Source: Artemisia argyi
Lineage: Eukaryota; Streptophyta; Magnoliopsida; Asterales; Asteraceae
Length of the DNA: 64,000 nt
Direction of reading: 5' to 3'
NCBI GenBank assembly: GCA_030686995.1
Contig: CM060704.1
Location: 169,638,218 to 169,702,217 of the forward strand
Positions within the stretch are counted from its first letter, which is position 1; every line of letters begins with the position of its first letter. This document shows positions 23,774 to 34,000 of this stretch, in pieces. The notes under the pieces are model-generated. The model was not told where the DNA came from and made no database searches. It was given only the letters and a program-made list of their open reading frames with translations. The position numbers were made by a program, and so were the translations under genes.

Positions 23774-24489
23774 AACTGCATTTTTATGATGGAATCAGTT
23801 AATATATGCACTTAATTAAATACATTCGAAAGATTCGACACAAACACATATAACCGTGGAATTATTACGAGTTGTTTTGTTCACCTAGTGCAACTATGGA
23901 AGGCAATCCTAACCCACTCTTTGAATGATTTGTCTCATATATGAATGCGTATAACTGATTTACTATTTGAGAAAATTTCGGCAGCATTTCCCCTCAACTC
24001 CCCAAATATGTGCAATTAAGACATATTCGTAGGAGTAAACGAGAAACACTGTCGAAATCATCTCAAATAGTAAATCAGTTACACGCATCCATATCCTAAA
24101 TGAGTCAAAACATTCAAAAAGCAGTCCCAAACAGGGGACTTTCCAAAATTAATTTATTAATTTCGGACGGGTTTTCTATAGGATGATTAACTTCAGACGG
24201 GACTTTCCGAAATTAATCACTAAAATCCTAAAATCATTTACAACAGTTTTCTATAAATGGTTTTTCGGCTTGTATATCATAAGACTCAATTTTCCGGCTT
24301 ATTTGGAGACTTGTGAGCTTATATAAGTTTATTATATCATAATATACTTATATAAGCCCACAACTCTCCAAATAAGCCGGAAAATTGAAGCTTATGAAAT
24401 ATAAGCCGAAATCAAATAAGTTTGAATGCATAATCACTTTCAAATAACAAATATATGCCGAAATCAAATATATAAGTTTATTATATCAT

Positions 24490-24527
<38 letters not shown>

Positions 24528-24558
24528 CAAATATTTACCAGGGTAAAAACCCTTTACC

Positions 24559-24604
<46 letters not shown>

Positions 24605-25844
24605 TGCTTTTTCAATAAACATTAAGCACTTTCAATAAACATTAATTAGTATACCATACTAACCAAACGCAAACTAAAATTTCACCAATATACTAAAATC
24701 TGTCTATTCCACATAACTAACCAAACGCAATACTAACTAACCAAGCGCAAACTAACATTTCACCAATATATTAAAACCTATCTATTCCACACATAACTAA
24801 TTAACCAAACGCAATACTAATTAACCAAACGCAATACTAACTAACCAAACGCGTTACTAATAACCATAAAAATGAAAAAACAATGCGGATATGTAACATA
24901 CTGTCTCGGGCTGCTGTGGTCTCCTCGGGGTGTGGTCTCTCTCGTGCTGTGGTCTCTCTCGGGCTATAAAAAATGGTTGGTTAAAAATAAAGATAAAAAA
25001 CTGTCGACGACGACATGTCGTCAGGATACCAAAAGTTAATAAAAAAAAATAAAATAAGGTACGTTACCTATATATGTCTTGGTTGTCACAGCTCTCACCC
25101 TCGCTTTCTCGGTCTCAGCTATCACAACTCTCGGCTGTATTAAAAAAAAAAAAAAAAAAAAAAAAAATCAAAACTCAAAAACTTAACAATTAACATTTAC
25201 TAACAATTAACATAATCAAAATATTAATAAAATTAAACAAAAATCAAATAATACCTCCGGTAAAAAAGAAATAGAGGGGAAGAAGAAGAGGAAGAATTAA
25301 ACAATAGAGGGGTTGGGGGATGAATTAAACAATAGAGGGGTTGGGAAGAAGTGCACAGTGGTGCGGGTGTGGTGACTGTGATGGTGTGGTGGTGCGGGTG
25401 TGGTGTAGTGATGTTGGTGGATTAGTGGTGGTGGTGTTGGTCGATTAGTGGTGGTGGTGTTGGTGGATTAGTGGTGGTCGGCGGCTGGGTATATGGGGTG
25501 GTCGTTTTTTTATTTTTAATATAATTATAATTTATTATCTTTTATAAAATTAAAAAAACATTAATTAGTGTAAATTATTTTATTTAATATATAATTAAAA
25601 AATAATAATTAGTTAATTTATAATTAAAACCTTAAAAAATATTTATATTTAAAATTAAATATTTTGGTTTATAATTTAATTAAACACATTCAAAAAAAAT
25701 TTGGATTAATAAAAATAAATTACTTTTATTTAAAATAAATTACTTTTATATTTAAAATTAAATAATTTAGTAAATACTTTCTATTTAAAATACTTTTATA
25801 CTTAATTAAACACATGCAAAAAATTTACCGGGACACTTCGGATG
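23774..25844. other. CACTA interior spacer, no gene
   Basis: No recognisable frame. It contains the large T/A hairpin at 24493-24602, AACTAACCAAACGCAAACTA-like short tandem words (about 24660-24860), GTGGTCTCTC repeats near 24910-24970, one extra GACGACATGTCGTC word near 25010, an A-run of about 27 at 25143, and GGTGGTG-rich sequence at 25330-25500. Confidence 0.5.
24493..24602. repeat. T35 / A43 inverted homopolymers with hairpin core
   Basis: Thirty-five T (24493-24527) and forty-three A (24560-24602) flank a 32-base core that contains GGGTAAA-AACCC-TTTACCC. The whole can fold into one long stem. It may be two A-tailed insertions meeting head to head, or a slippage product. Confidence 0.8.
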
Positions 25845-27370
25845 GTCACTTTTATAAACGAACGATCCGAGATGTTAAACGAACGATCTGAGATGCTATG
25901 ACTGGTTATACACGAGATGTTAAACGAACGATCCGAGATGCTATGGCTGGTTATACACGAGATGTTAAACAAACGATCTGAGATGCTATGGTTATACACG
26001 AGATGTTAAACGAACGATCAGAGATGCTATGGTTATACACGAGATGTTAAACGAACGAGTCGAGATGATATGGTTATACATGAGATGTTAAACGAACGAT
26101 CCGAGATGCTATGGCTGGTTATACACGAGATGTTAAACGAACGATCTGAGATGTTATGGCTGGTTATACACGAGATGTTAAATGAACGATCCGAGATGCT
26201 ATGGCTGGTTATACACGAGATGTTAAACAAACGATCTGAGATGCTATGGTTATACACGAGATGTTAAACGAACGATCTGAGATGCTATGGTTATACACGA
26301 GATGTTAAACGAACGAGTCGAGATGATATGGTTATACATGAGATGTTAAACGAACGATCCGAGATGCTATGGCTGGTTATACACGAGATGTTAAACGAAC
26401 GATCTGAGATGCTATGGCTGGTTATACAGGAGATGTTAAACGAACGATCCGAGATGCTATGGCTGGTTATACACGAGATGTTAAACAAACGATCTGAGAT
26501 GCTATGGTTATACACGAGATGTTAAACGAACGAGTCGAGATGATATGGTTATACATGAGATGTTAAACGAACGATCCGAGATGCTATGGCTGGTTATACA
26601 CGAGATGTTAAACAAACGATCTGAGATGCTATGGCTGGTTATACACGAGATGTTAAACGAACGATCTGAGATGCTATGGTTATACACGAAATGTTAAACG
26701 AATGATCAGAGATGCTATGGTTATACACGAGATGTTAAACGAACGATCTGAGATGCAATGGTTATACACGAGATGTTAAACGAACGAGTCGAGATGATAT
26801 GGTTATACATGAGATGTTAAACGAACGATCCGAGATGCTATGGCTGGTTATATACGAGATGTTAAACAAATGACCTGAGATGCTATGGCTGGTTATACAC
26901 GAGATGTTAAACGAACAATCTGAGATGCTATGGTTATACACAAGATGTTAAACGAACGAGTCGATATGATATGGTTATACATGAGATGTTAAACGAACGA
27001 TCAAAGATGCTATGGCTGGTTATACACGAGATGTTAAACGAACGAGTCGAGATGATATGATTATACACGAACGAGTTGAGATGTTAAATGATCAGGGGGT
27101 TCAGTGACCGGAGTTCATTTAGTGGGGTTCAGGCTCAGTGACCAGGTTCAAAAAGCAGGGTTCATGAGATCTAACTAATCTCAAGATGCTATAGCTGGTT
27201 ATACACTAGATGTTAAACGAACGATCTGAGATGCTATGGCTGGTTATACAGGAGACGTTAAACGAACGAGTCGAGATGCAATAGTTATATATGAGATGTT
27301 AAATGAACGAGTCGAGATGCAATGGTTATACACGAGATGTTAAACGAACGAGTCGAGATGCAATTGTTGT
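25845..27370. repeat. Minisatellite array within the CACTA element
   Basis: About 1.5 kb of imperfect tandem units built from GAGATGTTAAACGAACGATC, CGAGATGCTATG and GCTGGTTATACAC. Unit length alternates between about 45 (with GCTG) and 39. Variant units with GAGTCGAGATGATATG mark higher-order blocks of about 170-258 bp (positions near 26059, 26317, 26534, 26788, 26959). A non-repeat patch with CAGTGACC words interrupts at about 27085-27170. Short frames in it (repeating SISDRSFNISCIT) are by-products of the repeat. Confidence 0.92.
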
Positions 27371-27577
27371 TTAATAAAATGTTGTTGTTGTTGTGAAAAC
27401 TGATGTCGTATGTGTTTATTTTTTTTAATTCAGACATAAATCGACTAGCTTCCTGTTAATGCAATAACTAACATAACATTTAAAACACGAAATACATTAA
27501 ACATTAAACTTAAAACATGAAATACAAAAGTACGATTAATAGAAACTACAATACGATAATTAAAATAAAACCACGAA

Positions 27578-27997
27578 TTAAGAAAATGAATCATCTGAGA
27601 CCCAACCATCCTCCTCACTCGAAGAAGACTCTGATGGTACAGGGCCAAGCCCCATGGTCCATCGGCGTGGTAGTTCTCTGATTATCCGTGCCGCATGAGC
27701 AGCTTCCCGAGCCCTACGAGTAGTTGCCACACGTTCTTCGTCTTCTTCAACCTCTCGTCGGAATTGCAAATCTTGCTCGAAGAGTTCTTCATCAGTCCAG
27801 CCAAATGTATTGGGTTGGTTTTCCACTGGTGGATTGTTTACTGGTTCATTCTCAGCTGGATTGTTTTGTTGTTGATTTCCATTTTCTGCAGTTGGAGTGT
27901 TCACAATCACCGGTTCTTTTGGAGGACTTGAGAATTGTTGCGAGAAATCCTTGTGAGGAGGACTTGAGAATTGTTGCGAGAAATCTTTGCGAGACAT
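27578..27997 (-). CDS. Small acidic protein of unknown function in the CACTA element
   Basis: A single-exon frame of 139 residues from the ATG at 27997. It starts with a duplicated KDFSQQFSSPP, has an N/P/E-rich low-complexity middle (NGNQQQNNPAENEPVNNPP), then an ordered-looking charged part, FGWTDEELFEQDLQFRREVE followed by RRAREAAHAARIIREL, and an acidic serine-rich end (SESSSSEED). It is the gene nearest the transcriptional 5' end of the element, about 580 bases inside it, followed by the minisatellite. I do not recognise the family. It could be a third element-encoded protein or a captured host gene. The frame is long and clean enough to be real, but expression is unproven. Confidence 0.55.
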   Translation of the reverse strand: MSRKDFSQQFSSPPHKDFSQQFSSPPKEPVIVNTPTAENGNQQQNNPAENEPVNNPPVENQPNTFGWTDEELFEQDLQFRREVEEDEERVATTRRAREAAHAARIIRELPRRWTMGLGPVPSESSSSEEDGWVSDDSFS

Positions 27998-28124
27998 CAA
28001 GAATGGGACTTGGGAGTTTTTATTTTGTGAGTTTATGTGTGTTTTACCGACTTATGTTTCTTTGTATATATAAAGTAAAAAATTTGGCGGGACAATGGAA
28101 AATTAGGAAGGAGTATAAGGCGGG

Positions 28125-28560
28125 AAAACAAATACCGACGTCATGTCGTCGGTAATAAAAAGGCGGGAAAAACCCCGCGCAAAATTTCACTTTTATTCGC
28201 AAGCCAAATGGGGAAAAAAATGTTTAATATTTTACCGACGTCATTCGTCGGCATTTATAAAATCAAATTTACTTAAACTATATTAAACGCTAATTAAATC
28301 TCTAATCTCAATACATACTTATTTAGTAAAATATCCCGACGACAGGACGTCGGGAAAATTTTGGCGGTCAAATTCCCGCCCAAGTTTTCGCAATTATTGG
28401 GAAAGTCAAATTTGACCAAAACGATACCGACGACATGGCGTCGGTATTATAAAAGTCATAAAATTCAACGTGCGTTTGGCTCGGTCAAGCGTATTTTTTG
28501 TCGTTTAGTGTAATATACCGACGACTTTTTGTCGTCGGGGTTTTCTACGTCGCCAGTTCC
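28125..28560. promoter_or_regulatory. CACTA right subterminal repeats
   Basis: Five CCGACG...CGTCGG palindromes occur, near 28134-28152, 28234-28251, 28335-28353, 28426-28444 and 28517-28539, matching the words at the other end of the element. The first gene starts just inside them, so this zone is also the likely promoter. Confidence 0.75.
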
Positions 28561-28576
28561 ACTTATTCTAGTAGTG

Positions 28577-28932
28577 TCAGTTGAGAATTGAATGTACCAC
28601 CTCAGTTTATGTGTCACGCTGTCGCTCGATGTCACTAGGTCAAAAGCCTAATTCATTTGTTATCGTATGAAAAGTAATGTAAGCACACAGATCTCTTTTT
28701 TCTCTTAGCTACTACTGCACCATGCATGCACCTTGACGTACTACTCAAAATATATACCACCACATGCACCATCGCCACCATGATCCTCGAGAAACTATAC
28801 ATGTACATCAGAAATGTATGTAGTATAATATAATTAAGTTAAATGGAAATCATGACACTAAACTAATGCAAAATCTTCATGATATTAATTACATGCATCT
28901 TTACATATAAGATTACAGTGAGTTTAGTTTGA
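28577..28932. repeat. Paralogous segment, copy B, right part (gene 3' flank)
   Basis: Continues copy B after the CACTA element and aligns with 46720-47035 of copy C: the stretch AATCTTCATGATATTAATTA is shared exactly. The alignment breaks at GATTACAGTGAG, about 60 bases before the stop codon position of the intact gene. Confidence 0.82.
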
Positions 28933-29393
28933 CATAGAAAATATCTTCTAACTGTGCCGACTTTTTGGTCTTTAACAGGTATTTGTGATCATCATTATGG
29001 TCTCTAAAATGTAGGAAATAGTGTGGAAAAAATTGTCACTAACGGTCTTGTAGTTGCTTGTACTTCAAGGTAGTTCAACCCATTGAGTGACCACTTATTT
29101 GGACATTAATCAAATTCAGTAGTGACAATTATCTCGTCACTAAAAATGAAAACTAGTGACCAAAATATTCATCACTCATGGTTTTAAAGCAGTTGTCACT
29201 CTAACCCTTAAGTGACGACATTTTTGGTCACTAACTGTGACGATTCTATTTTTGTCACTAACTGAATGAGTGAAGGAGCTATAGTGACGACTTGTGACGA
29301 CTCTAGTTTTAGTCACTAACAGATTTAGTGACGATATTTGATACTGTAGTTACGAAAGCTGTTTTGTCACTAAAGGTGGTTTTTCTTGTAGTG
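28933..29393. mobile_element. CACTA-type terminal fragment in place of the gene in copy B
   Basis: The right end TTTTTCTTGTAGTG is the reverse complement of a classic CACTACAAGAAAA terminus. Inside are many TAGTGACGAC / GTCACTAA words in both orientations, as in CACTA subterminal regions. No matching left terminus was found. It differs from the large element at 17182 but shares its style with the fragment at 45848-46189. Confidence 0.65.
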
Positions 29394-29505
29394 TTCCACT
29401 TTTCGTATATCGTATTATTTCACTGTGTGATAATACACTTTAGGGTAAGAATAAAAAGAGAGAGGCCAAAGAAAAATTGTTTATGCCTAACCTATTAATT
29501 TTATT
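29394..29505. repeat. Paralogous upstream region, copy B
   Basis: Aligns with about 12487-12597 of copy A (TTCGTATAT, GTGATAATA, GAGAGGCC and the CCTAACCTATTA words). The host gene body that should lie between 28932 and here is entirely missing. Confidence 0.75.
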
Positions 29506-29765
29506 TATTTATTTATTTTTTTGGGTGCAGTTTCTATTACAGTAATTACTATGTAACTGTATACGGAGTATATATATGTTCTCAATCACTGTCTAGAGTA
29601 TAGACCTACCCTTTTGATTTTATTGATCTTGACATATTTTGTATGGATACAAATTAATCATAAATATCGTTTTCCATATAATAGTTAGTTATCTTGAATT
29701 GTTATGGCAGACGAATTGTTGTGAACAAGTGGGTCGCTCGGCTCTTCTTAAGACAAAAATATTTT

Positions 29766-30062
29766 TTTTTTGAAAATTGACTTTCATTTGGGAAATCCAA
29801 GTCCAATTTGAAACCCGATGGGGGAAAACCTTCAACTTAAGCCGCCCAAAGGCACGACACTTAAATTGAAGTAAACTCTGCCTTCTCCAGATTCGAACCC
29901 TTGTGGGTTGAAACCTTCATTGAAGGACTTTGAAATCGTACCGACAGGGCAGTGGTCCACAAGGGAGGACTTCCCGGTTTGGTCACCCAAACCGGTACTA
30001 CTCTCCACTAGGCACGCTTAACTGAATAAGACATGCCTAGTGGACCACAAGCCCATTGGTAG
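29766..30062 (-). mobile_element. SINE with 15-bp target duplication
   Basis: A perfect 15-bp direct repeat AGACAAAAATATTTT flanks it (29751-29765 and 30063-30077). Read on the minus strand it begins CTACCAATGGGCTTGTGG, has a pol III B-box-like GGTTCGAATCT in the middle and ends in an A-tail before the left repeat. About 297 bp, non-coding. The A-box match is weak. Confidence 0.85.
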
Positions 30063-30127
30063 AGACAAAAATATTTTAATTTCCTCTTATGAAAATAAGA
30101 CAAAAATAATGTATCATGTTTTTAAAG

Positions 30128-30426
30128 GAGTAAATTGCAAAAATCGTCCCTAAAGTTTGACCAATTTGCATGTTTCGTCCCAAATATTTCGAAACTGCAA
30201 GGATCGTCCTTAAAGTTAACCTTTGGGGCATATATAATCCTTTTTGGGGACGATACATGCACACGGGGCCAAAACTTTAGGGACGATACATGCACACGGG
30301 GCCAAAACTTTAGGGACGATACATGCACACGGGCCAAAATTTAGGGACGATCCTTGCAGTTTCGAAATATTTGGGACGAAACATGCAAATTGGTCAAACT
30401 TTAGGGACGATTTTTGCAATTTACTC
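30128..30426. mobile_element. Mutator-like MITE, 9-bp TSD
   Basis: Starts GAGTAAATTGCAAAAATCGT and ends with its inverted copy; the arms are about 80 bp and nearly perfect. A 9-bp direct repeat TTTTTAAAG flanks it (30119-30127 and 30427-30435). The centre holds three tandem units of about 33 bp built on GGGACGATACATGCACACG. No coding capacity. Confidence 0.92.
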
Positions 30427-30435
30427 TTTTTAAAG

Positions 30436-30455
30436 ACTTGATACGTTTAATGCAT

Positions 30456-30489
<34 letters not shown>

Positions 30490-31430
30490 CACAATTAATA
30501 TTTAACCTATTTAATGACAATAGCTTATTGAATTTTTTTGTCAAACACTTGCTGATTTACAAGTCTTCTTAGAAAAGTCATATATAATGTCTTTGTTTCG
30601 ATGCTTAAAAGTTAAAACTATACTAATAGCTTTTTCAAATAGTGAAAAGTAATTTGAAAACCATTCAATTGCGGATGCTCTTAAGACTTCTACTGATCTG
30701 GTACAGTACAAGTGACAGTTGCTAGTTTTATAGTTCTGCTACAAAAGTGTTTTGCAATATCTTAAAGGTTCTATAAGAGGGTAAGGTGTAGTGGCGAGGT
30801 AAAATTACTCATTTGAGGCCCACGGGTGCCAAATCAGCTTAACACCTCTTCACAACTAACCTCTTTCACACTAACAACTAACCTCAACTTACTCATTTGG
30901 GGCCAACCACTTACAACTTTATTGTTTTTCAAATATCCAAATAAAATAAAATTCATTCTTAAACTAAAATTCATTTATAAAAATAAAATTACAATACCAA
31001 AAACACCATTTTACTAAATATTAAAACATCATTTTATGTTAATAACAGAAGCAGACTATGAATTAATGAAAGTCAACTAGGCAAGCCCAATGGGCTTTTC
31101 TTTTAAGGCAGTACATTATACATGTATTCTTTTTTTATTCGTCGTTATATTTCTTCTTCTTCAACAATGGCTTCTTCCTTGTACTAGAGATAAATAAGCA
31201 GTTTGGGATGTTTGCTGCAAAAAAAAAGTAATAACTCAATTTTATAAAATGTTTACCTCTTTCTTGACCCCACTCCAACTGATAGTTTGTCAAAAAACTC
31301 ATTCGTCGTTCAGACGAGTAACACCCAAACAGTGAAGGACGGCGAGAGGGGGTGGTGGAGCGGCAAAGCTCGGTGAGGCAAAATTGTGGCCACGTAGAAA
31401 TGGCGAAGGGTGTTCGGCGAGCTACACCTT
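30436..31430. other. No gene seen
   Basis: AT-rich sequence with a long T-run at 30462-30489. Nothing with protein-family features was found. The last 100 bases are GC-richer (GGCGAGAGGGGGTGGTGG) but hold no frame of note. Confidence 0.5.
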
Positions 31431-31439
31431 ACACTCTAA

Positions 31440-31656
31440 GAGCATCCACAATGGGAAAACCATACAAAGACTTTTTACTATTACAAAAAGCTTTTTGACA
31501 TGGTTTTTTGCATTGCATGACTAGTTTTTTTAAAAGTTTTTTGCAAAAGCTTGGTAAACACCAAGTCTTTCATAGAAGTCTTAGGCATTAAATGAGATTT
31601 GCATTTAATGCATTAAATGCATCAAGTCTTTAAGGCTTATGCCATTGTAGATGCTC
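31440..31656. mobile_element. PIF/Harbinger (Tourist-like) MITE, TAA target duplication
   Basis: Begins GAGCATCCACAATGG and ends CCATTGTAGATGCTC, flanked by TAA on both sides (31437-31439, 31657-31659). At 217 bp with internal TTTGCATTTAATGCATTAAA self-complementary words, it is typical of this MITE type. Confidence 0.88.
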
Positions 31657-31729
31657 TAAGAAAGGAATCCCAGCCCTATATTTATAGGGCATGAAATAAA
31701 GTTTAAGCGTAGAGTGGGCCACTGTCTGC

Positions 31730-31825
31730 CGAGTCTGGCCATCGAGTAAATGTGAGTAGTGACATAACAGTATTTCATGGTCAATGTGAGTAAATGTGAG
31801 TAGTGACATAACAGTGGAGGGCCAC
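31730..31825. repeat. Short tandem duplication
   Basis: GTAAATGTGAGTAGTGACAT followed by AACAGT occurs twice, about 48 bases apart. Non-coding. Confidence 0.7.
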
Positions 31826-32079
31826 GTTTCATGGGAGTATTTTCTCTTTGTGGGCCTCTGTGTTGCTTCACTTTAGGATTGTCTTAGTTTCGGTCTATGT
31901 TTTTTTTTCCATGTCCCGTTGTTTTCATTTGGTTTGTGCGTCACCGTGGGTTGACTGGATTCTATGTGATTGTTGTATTTTTGCTTTATGGGGTCATCGC
32001 ACTTAATTGTCTTGTTTCGCTGTAGGGATGACATGCAAATATTGTATTTTTACTCCATTCGTTTCAAAATCTATTTCTC

Positions 32080-32655
32080 CCTTAACTTTCATATAACATC
32101 ATTTGAGGAACAAACATTTTTTACACACCAAGAAACTAATTTTCACCCTCCATCTTTATTTGATATAATGGATGAGATTAATCTCAACAATTTAAAAATC
32201 TCACTTTCATTTTTTTTTCCCGAATATTAATATCTTTCAAACCGTTAATCGTTAAGCGAAAAAAAATATGTCATTACGACGAGCATTTAATTATCTTTAT
32301 ACAAATAAGCTATTTGATATATTTTCAACAATCTTTTTTTTTCGTTTTTTTCACGTTTTTTTTCTTGGCCGAAAAAATCATATATGATATTAGAAAAAAT
32401 GTGAAAAAAACGAAAAAAAAAAATTTTCGAAAATATATCAAATAGCCTATCTATAGAAAGATAATTAAATACTCATCGCGATAGTGTAATTATTTTTGCT
32501 TAACGATTAACGGTTTAAGAGATATTTAAATTATAAAAAAAATGGGTGAAATATTAAAATGTTTTTAATCTCAACTATTGATTTCTTTTTAGATGGATGG
32601 TGTGGATGAGTCCCTTGATATGTAAGAAAAGTTTGATATTTAATATAACTCTTCT
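32080..32655. repeat. Long imperfect palindrome (foldback MITE-like)
   Basis: The left half contains AAACCGTTAATCGTTAAGCG and TTTAATTATCTTTATAC, and the right half holds their reverse complements in mirror order, meeting at TTTTTTTCGTTTTTTTCACG near 32340. Arms are roughly 270 bp. Ends and target duplication are not clear. Confidence 0.7.
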
Positions 32656-33115
32656 CCTTAACTTTAACCTTAACCTTTTTTTTTTCTTTTATATATATAT
32701 ATAAGATATCTTGGCTACAATCCTACACAAAAAATACACTCAAAATAAATCAGGGATCCACAGAAAAAATCAGGACCACAAAAAGAATCAGAGACCCACA
32801 TTTAAAACAAAAAATTGTAGCTAAATGTGAACATGAAGAATTAAGTGACGACCTTCAAAACTGCGAAAGGTTGCTTGACATTTTTCTCCACAGGTTATTG
32901 TGAAGGAAGATACTGCTATAGTTCAACTTGTTATATTTGATGATCAATTGAGTTGAACATATTATGATGTTGACTGATAGGTATATAAAATTATTCATGA
33001 ATTTGTTATAAGTATTATCGTAATAAAATTGGTACGGAGATTATTCGTGAACTAGTTCTTAGTATTATCATAATGATATTAGTAGTGAGATATTATACTT
33101 GTTGACTAGTTATAA
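32656..33115. other. No clear gene; short exon-like patch
   Basis: A block from about 32815 reads as open frame on the plus strand across an acceptor-like CTCCACAG at 32894, then VIVKEDTAIVQLVIFDDQ before a stop. This faintly recalls an OB-fold strand pair, but it is too short to assign. Confidence 0.3.
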
Positions 33116-34000
33116 TGCCCGTGCACGCACGAGGTTTTTCTAATATTTTTAATAATATATTTTTATTTATTAAAAAATAAATATTTTATTTTTGTTTTTT
33201 TAATTATGGTTTTTATTTTGAATTTTAATTATTTTTTATGGACATAATAAGCGGTCATATTTATATTTGTAAAAAGTTTAATCACAAAACTTTATAAACC
33301 AAGTTAACTTTGTTACGTCTTTTCAATGATAACTTTGTTATTTTAGGTAGGTATATTAAGTTATTAATTGACGTTTGTTTATTAATAAGTTAATCATGAT
33401 TATTTGTTTTAACATTTTTTACATTTATTTGCTTCCTAGTTTTGTTTTGTTTGTTGGCTATTGTATTCAAGTTATGTGCAAACACTTTAGAGGTTTGCTT
33501 TTGCAATGGCTCTTTCAACCACCCCCCTCCCCCTCCACAAAAATAAAATAAAGTAAAAAAAATAATAATAAATAAATATTTTGTACTTCACGCGTTGAAC
33601 ATAATTAGAATTGTGGTAGCTGGGAGAAGCAAAATGACAAAAACACATGGGATTTGCTTTATAGATAATGGGAAAAAAAATATTCACCAAATATCCAACA
33701 CATAAGATAGGTTTGTGGTGCATATATTGTGATATGGTTACTCATCCTTAATTTAGGAACTTCAACCCAAGGCCATCAGGCAAATCAAGAAACAATACAT
33801 TTACCTCTTTCAAAGTGGTGACAATGAATCAATGATATCTTCAAAAATCAGTCTCATACTAAATTTACATATAGCAAAGTCCAACATGGATGGTTCTAGC
33901 AAAAGAAAATTTTAGTAAGAAACAACCTATAATCAACACAAAACTATCTACGTAAACTCGCAAACATTATAATACATGAGGTGAGTTATTTTATAAACTA

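Larger units (their letters stand above)
17182..28576 (-). mobile_element. CACTA (En/Spm) transposon, 11.4 kb
   Basis: The left end reads CACTACTACATATC and the right end CTTATTCTAGTAGTG, so the terminal inverted repeat is CACTACTA. The 3-bp direct repeat TCA flanks it (17179-17181 and 28577-28579), and copies A (8570-8572) and C show the unbroken target. Subterminal zones on both sides are studded with palindromes of the form CCGACGACATGTCGTCGG. Genes read leftward: a small ORF (27578-27997), a TnpD-type transposase (20174-23773, broken) and a TnpA-type gene (18030-20016, intact by eye). A 1.5-kb minisatellite lies between the first two. The element could be mobile only if TnpD is supplied in trans. 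Confidence 0.95.

Noticed and set aside
25802..26525. Frames with repeating SISDRSFNISCIT or HEMLNERSEMLWLV
   Set aside because: By-products of the CACTA minisatellite, open on both strands.
25845..27370. Regularly spaced repeats resembling a CRISPR array
   Set aside because: There are no unique spacers; units are contiguous minisatellite repeats in a eukaryotic transposon.
32894..32955. Possible replication-protein-A OB-fold exon (VIVKEDTAIVQLVIFDDQ)
   Set aside because: Only about 18 residues, ends in a stop, no neighbouring exon; too weak to annotate.
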